The position numbers and the translations under genes are program-made. DNA of 64,000 nt from Saccharomyces mikatae IFO 1815 (taxonomy: Eukaryota > Ascomycota > Saccharomycetes > Saccharomycetales > Saccharomycetaceae): contig NC_079259.1 of the NCBI RefSeq assembly GCF_947241705.1, positions 1,054,001-1,118,000 of the forward strand, read 5' to 3'. Below the pieces are notes generated by a model. That model was not told the DNA's origin, did not search any database, and saw only the letters and a program-made list of their open reading frames with translations. This document shows, one piece after another, positions 63,539 to 64,000 of the stretch (position 1 is the first letter of the stretch; the number at the start of each line of letters is the position of its first letter).

Positions 63539-64000
63539 TTACATTCTTTCAACAGGAGTTAAACCCAACAAACGCATACCGTTATATAAGACTTGTCTTG
63601 CAGCACCATATAGGGCCAAACGAGCAGTAGCCAATTCTTCAGTTTGACCAGCAACCCATAATACATCATAACAAGAAGAAACTTGGTGAGTCAATTTGAA
63701 TAAATACGTGACTACGGTTGTTGGTTCATGAGTTTTGATGGCATTTCTCAAAACGTCAGGGTATTGGCCAAGCAATCTAATCAATAATATAGCTGCTGGT
63801 TCTTTTAATAATGAAAAATCTGCATTTATCCATTTGTCTTGGGTAATACCGGAAGCATTTCTTTCAACAGATCTTAGTCTTGAGTGAGCATATTGAAGGT
63901 ATGGGCCAGTATCACCTTCAAATGAAAGCATTCTCTCCCATTTAAATTCGTAGTTGTTGATACGTTTACCTTGCATATCTTGGATCATGACGGCAGAGAT
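63539..64000 (-). CDS. YDR341C: Arginyl-tRNA synthetase, C-terminal part (runs off the right edge)
   Basis: The reverse strand is open from the window edge to a stop at 63539, giving the last ~153 residues. It contains GDTGPYLQYAHSRLRSVERN, the class I arginyl-tRNA synthetase motif near the KMSK-equivalent region, followed by the helical anticodon-binding domain and the universal ArgRS C-terminus (LLGLTPVERM). It is the cytosolic enzyme by position; the mitochondrial paralogue is MSR1. The start lies outside the window. Confidence 0.96.
   Translation of the reverse strand: MSAVMIQDMQGKRINNYEFKWERMLSFEGDTGPYLQYAHSRLRSVERNASGITQDKWINADFSLLKEPAAILLIRLLGQYPDVLRNAIKTHEPTTVVTYLFKLTHQVSSCYDVLWVAGQTEELATARLALYGAARQVLYNGMRLLGLTPVERM

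Overview
This window is nuclear DNA of a budding yeast of the genus Saccharomyces (sensu stricto group), close to but not identical with S. cerevisiae. Almost every protein matches its S. cerevisiae counterpart end to end with scattered substitutions, and gene order follows the S. cerevisiae chromosome IV right-arm block YDR310C to YDR341C without a break. The species (S. paradoxus, mikatae, jurei, kudriavzevii and others are possible) cannot be fixed by eye. All functions below are assigned by recalled similarity to the named S. cerevisiae genes and by visible motifs.

Layout. 1-9715: SUM1 (N-terminal end only), TFB1, a decayed SSF2 pseudogene, PIB1, RAD34, IPK1. 9716-13312: OMS1, an intron-containing tRNA-Phe(GAA), then about 1.5 kb of nested Ty LTR fossils. 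13313-31675: HIM1, MCM21 (one intron), YFT2, SWA2, DAD4, ASP1, MRPL35, TIM11, PEP7, UTP4, YCG1. 31676-46501: YSP2, SKP1, PEX3, UBX5, GPI8, IRC3, RQC1. 46994-61614: SWR1, MSN5, MRX8, MRPS28, a MATE transporter (YDR338C), FCF1. 61922-64000: intron-containing tRNA-Ser(GCU), a second nested LTR cluster, and the C-terminal end of the cytosolic arginyl-tRNA synthetase (YDR341C).

The genes are independent eukaryotic transcription units, not operons. Shared themes can still be seen: mitochondrial genes (OMS1, MRPL35, MRPS28) carry Puf3 sites just after their stops; ribosome-biogenesis genes (UTP4, FCF1) carry RRPE, and UTP4 also PAC, promoter motifs; TIM11 has an abutting PDRE and HAP (CCAAT) pair.

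No unknown biological system was found. The most notable items are the loss of SSF2, the two layered LTR clusters with readable target-site duplications, and the inverted near-identical LTR units that flank the ~50-kb HIM1-FCF1 segment. Several likely start codons lie downstream of the longest open frame; these are stated per gene.
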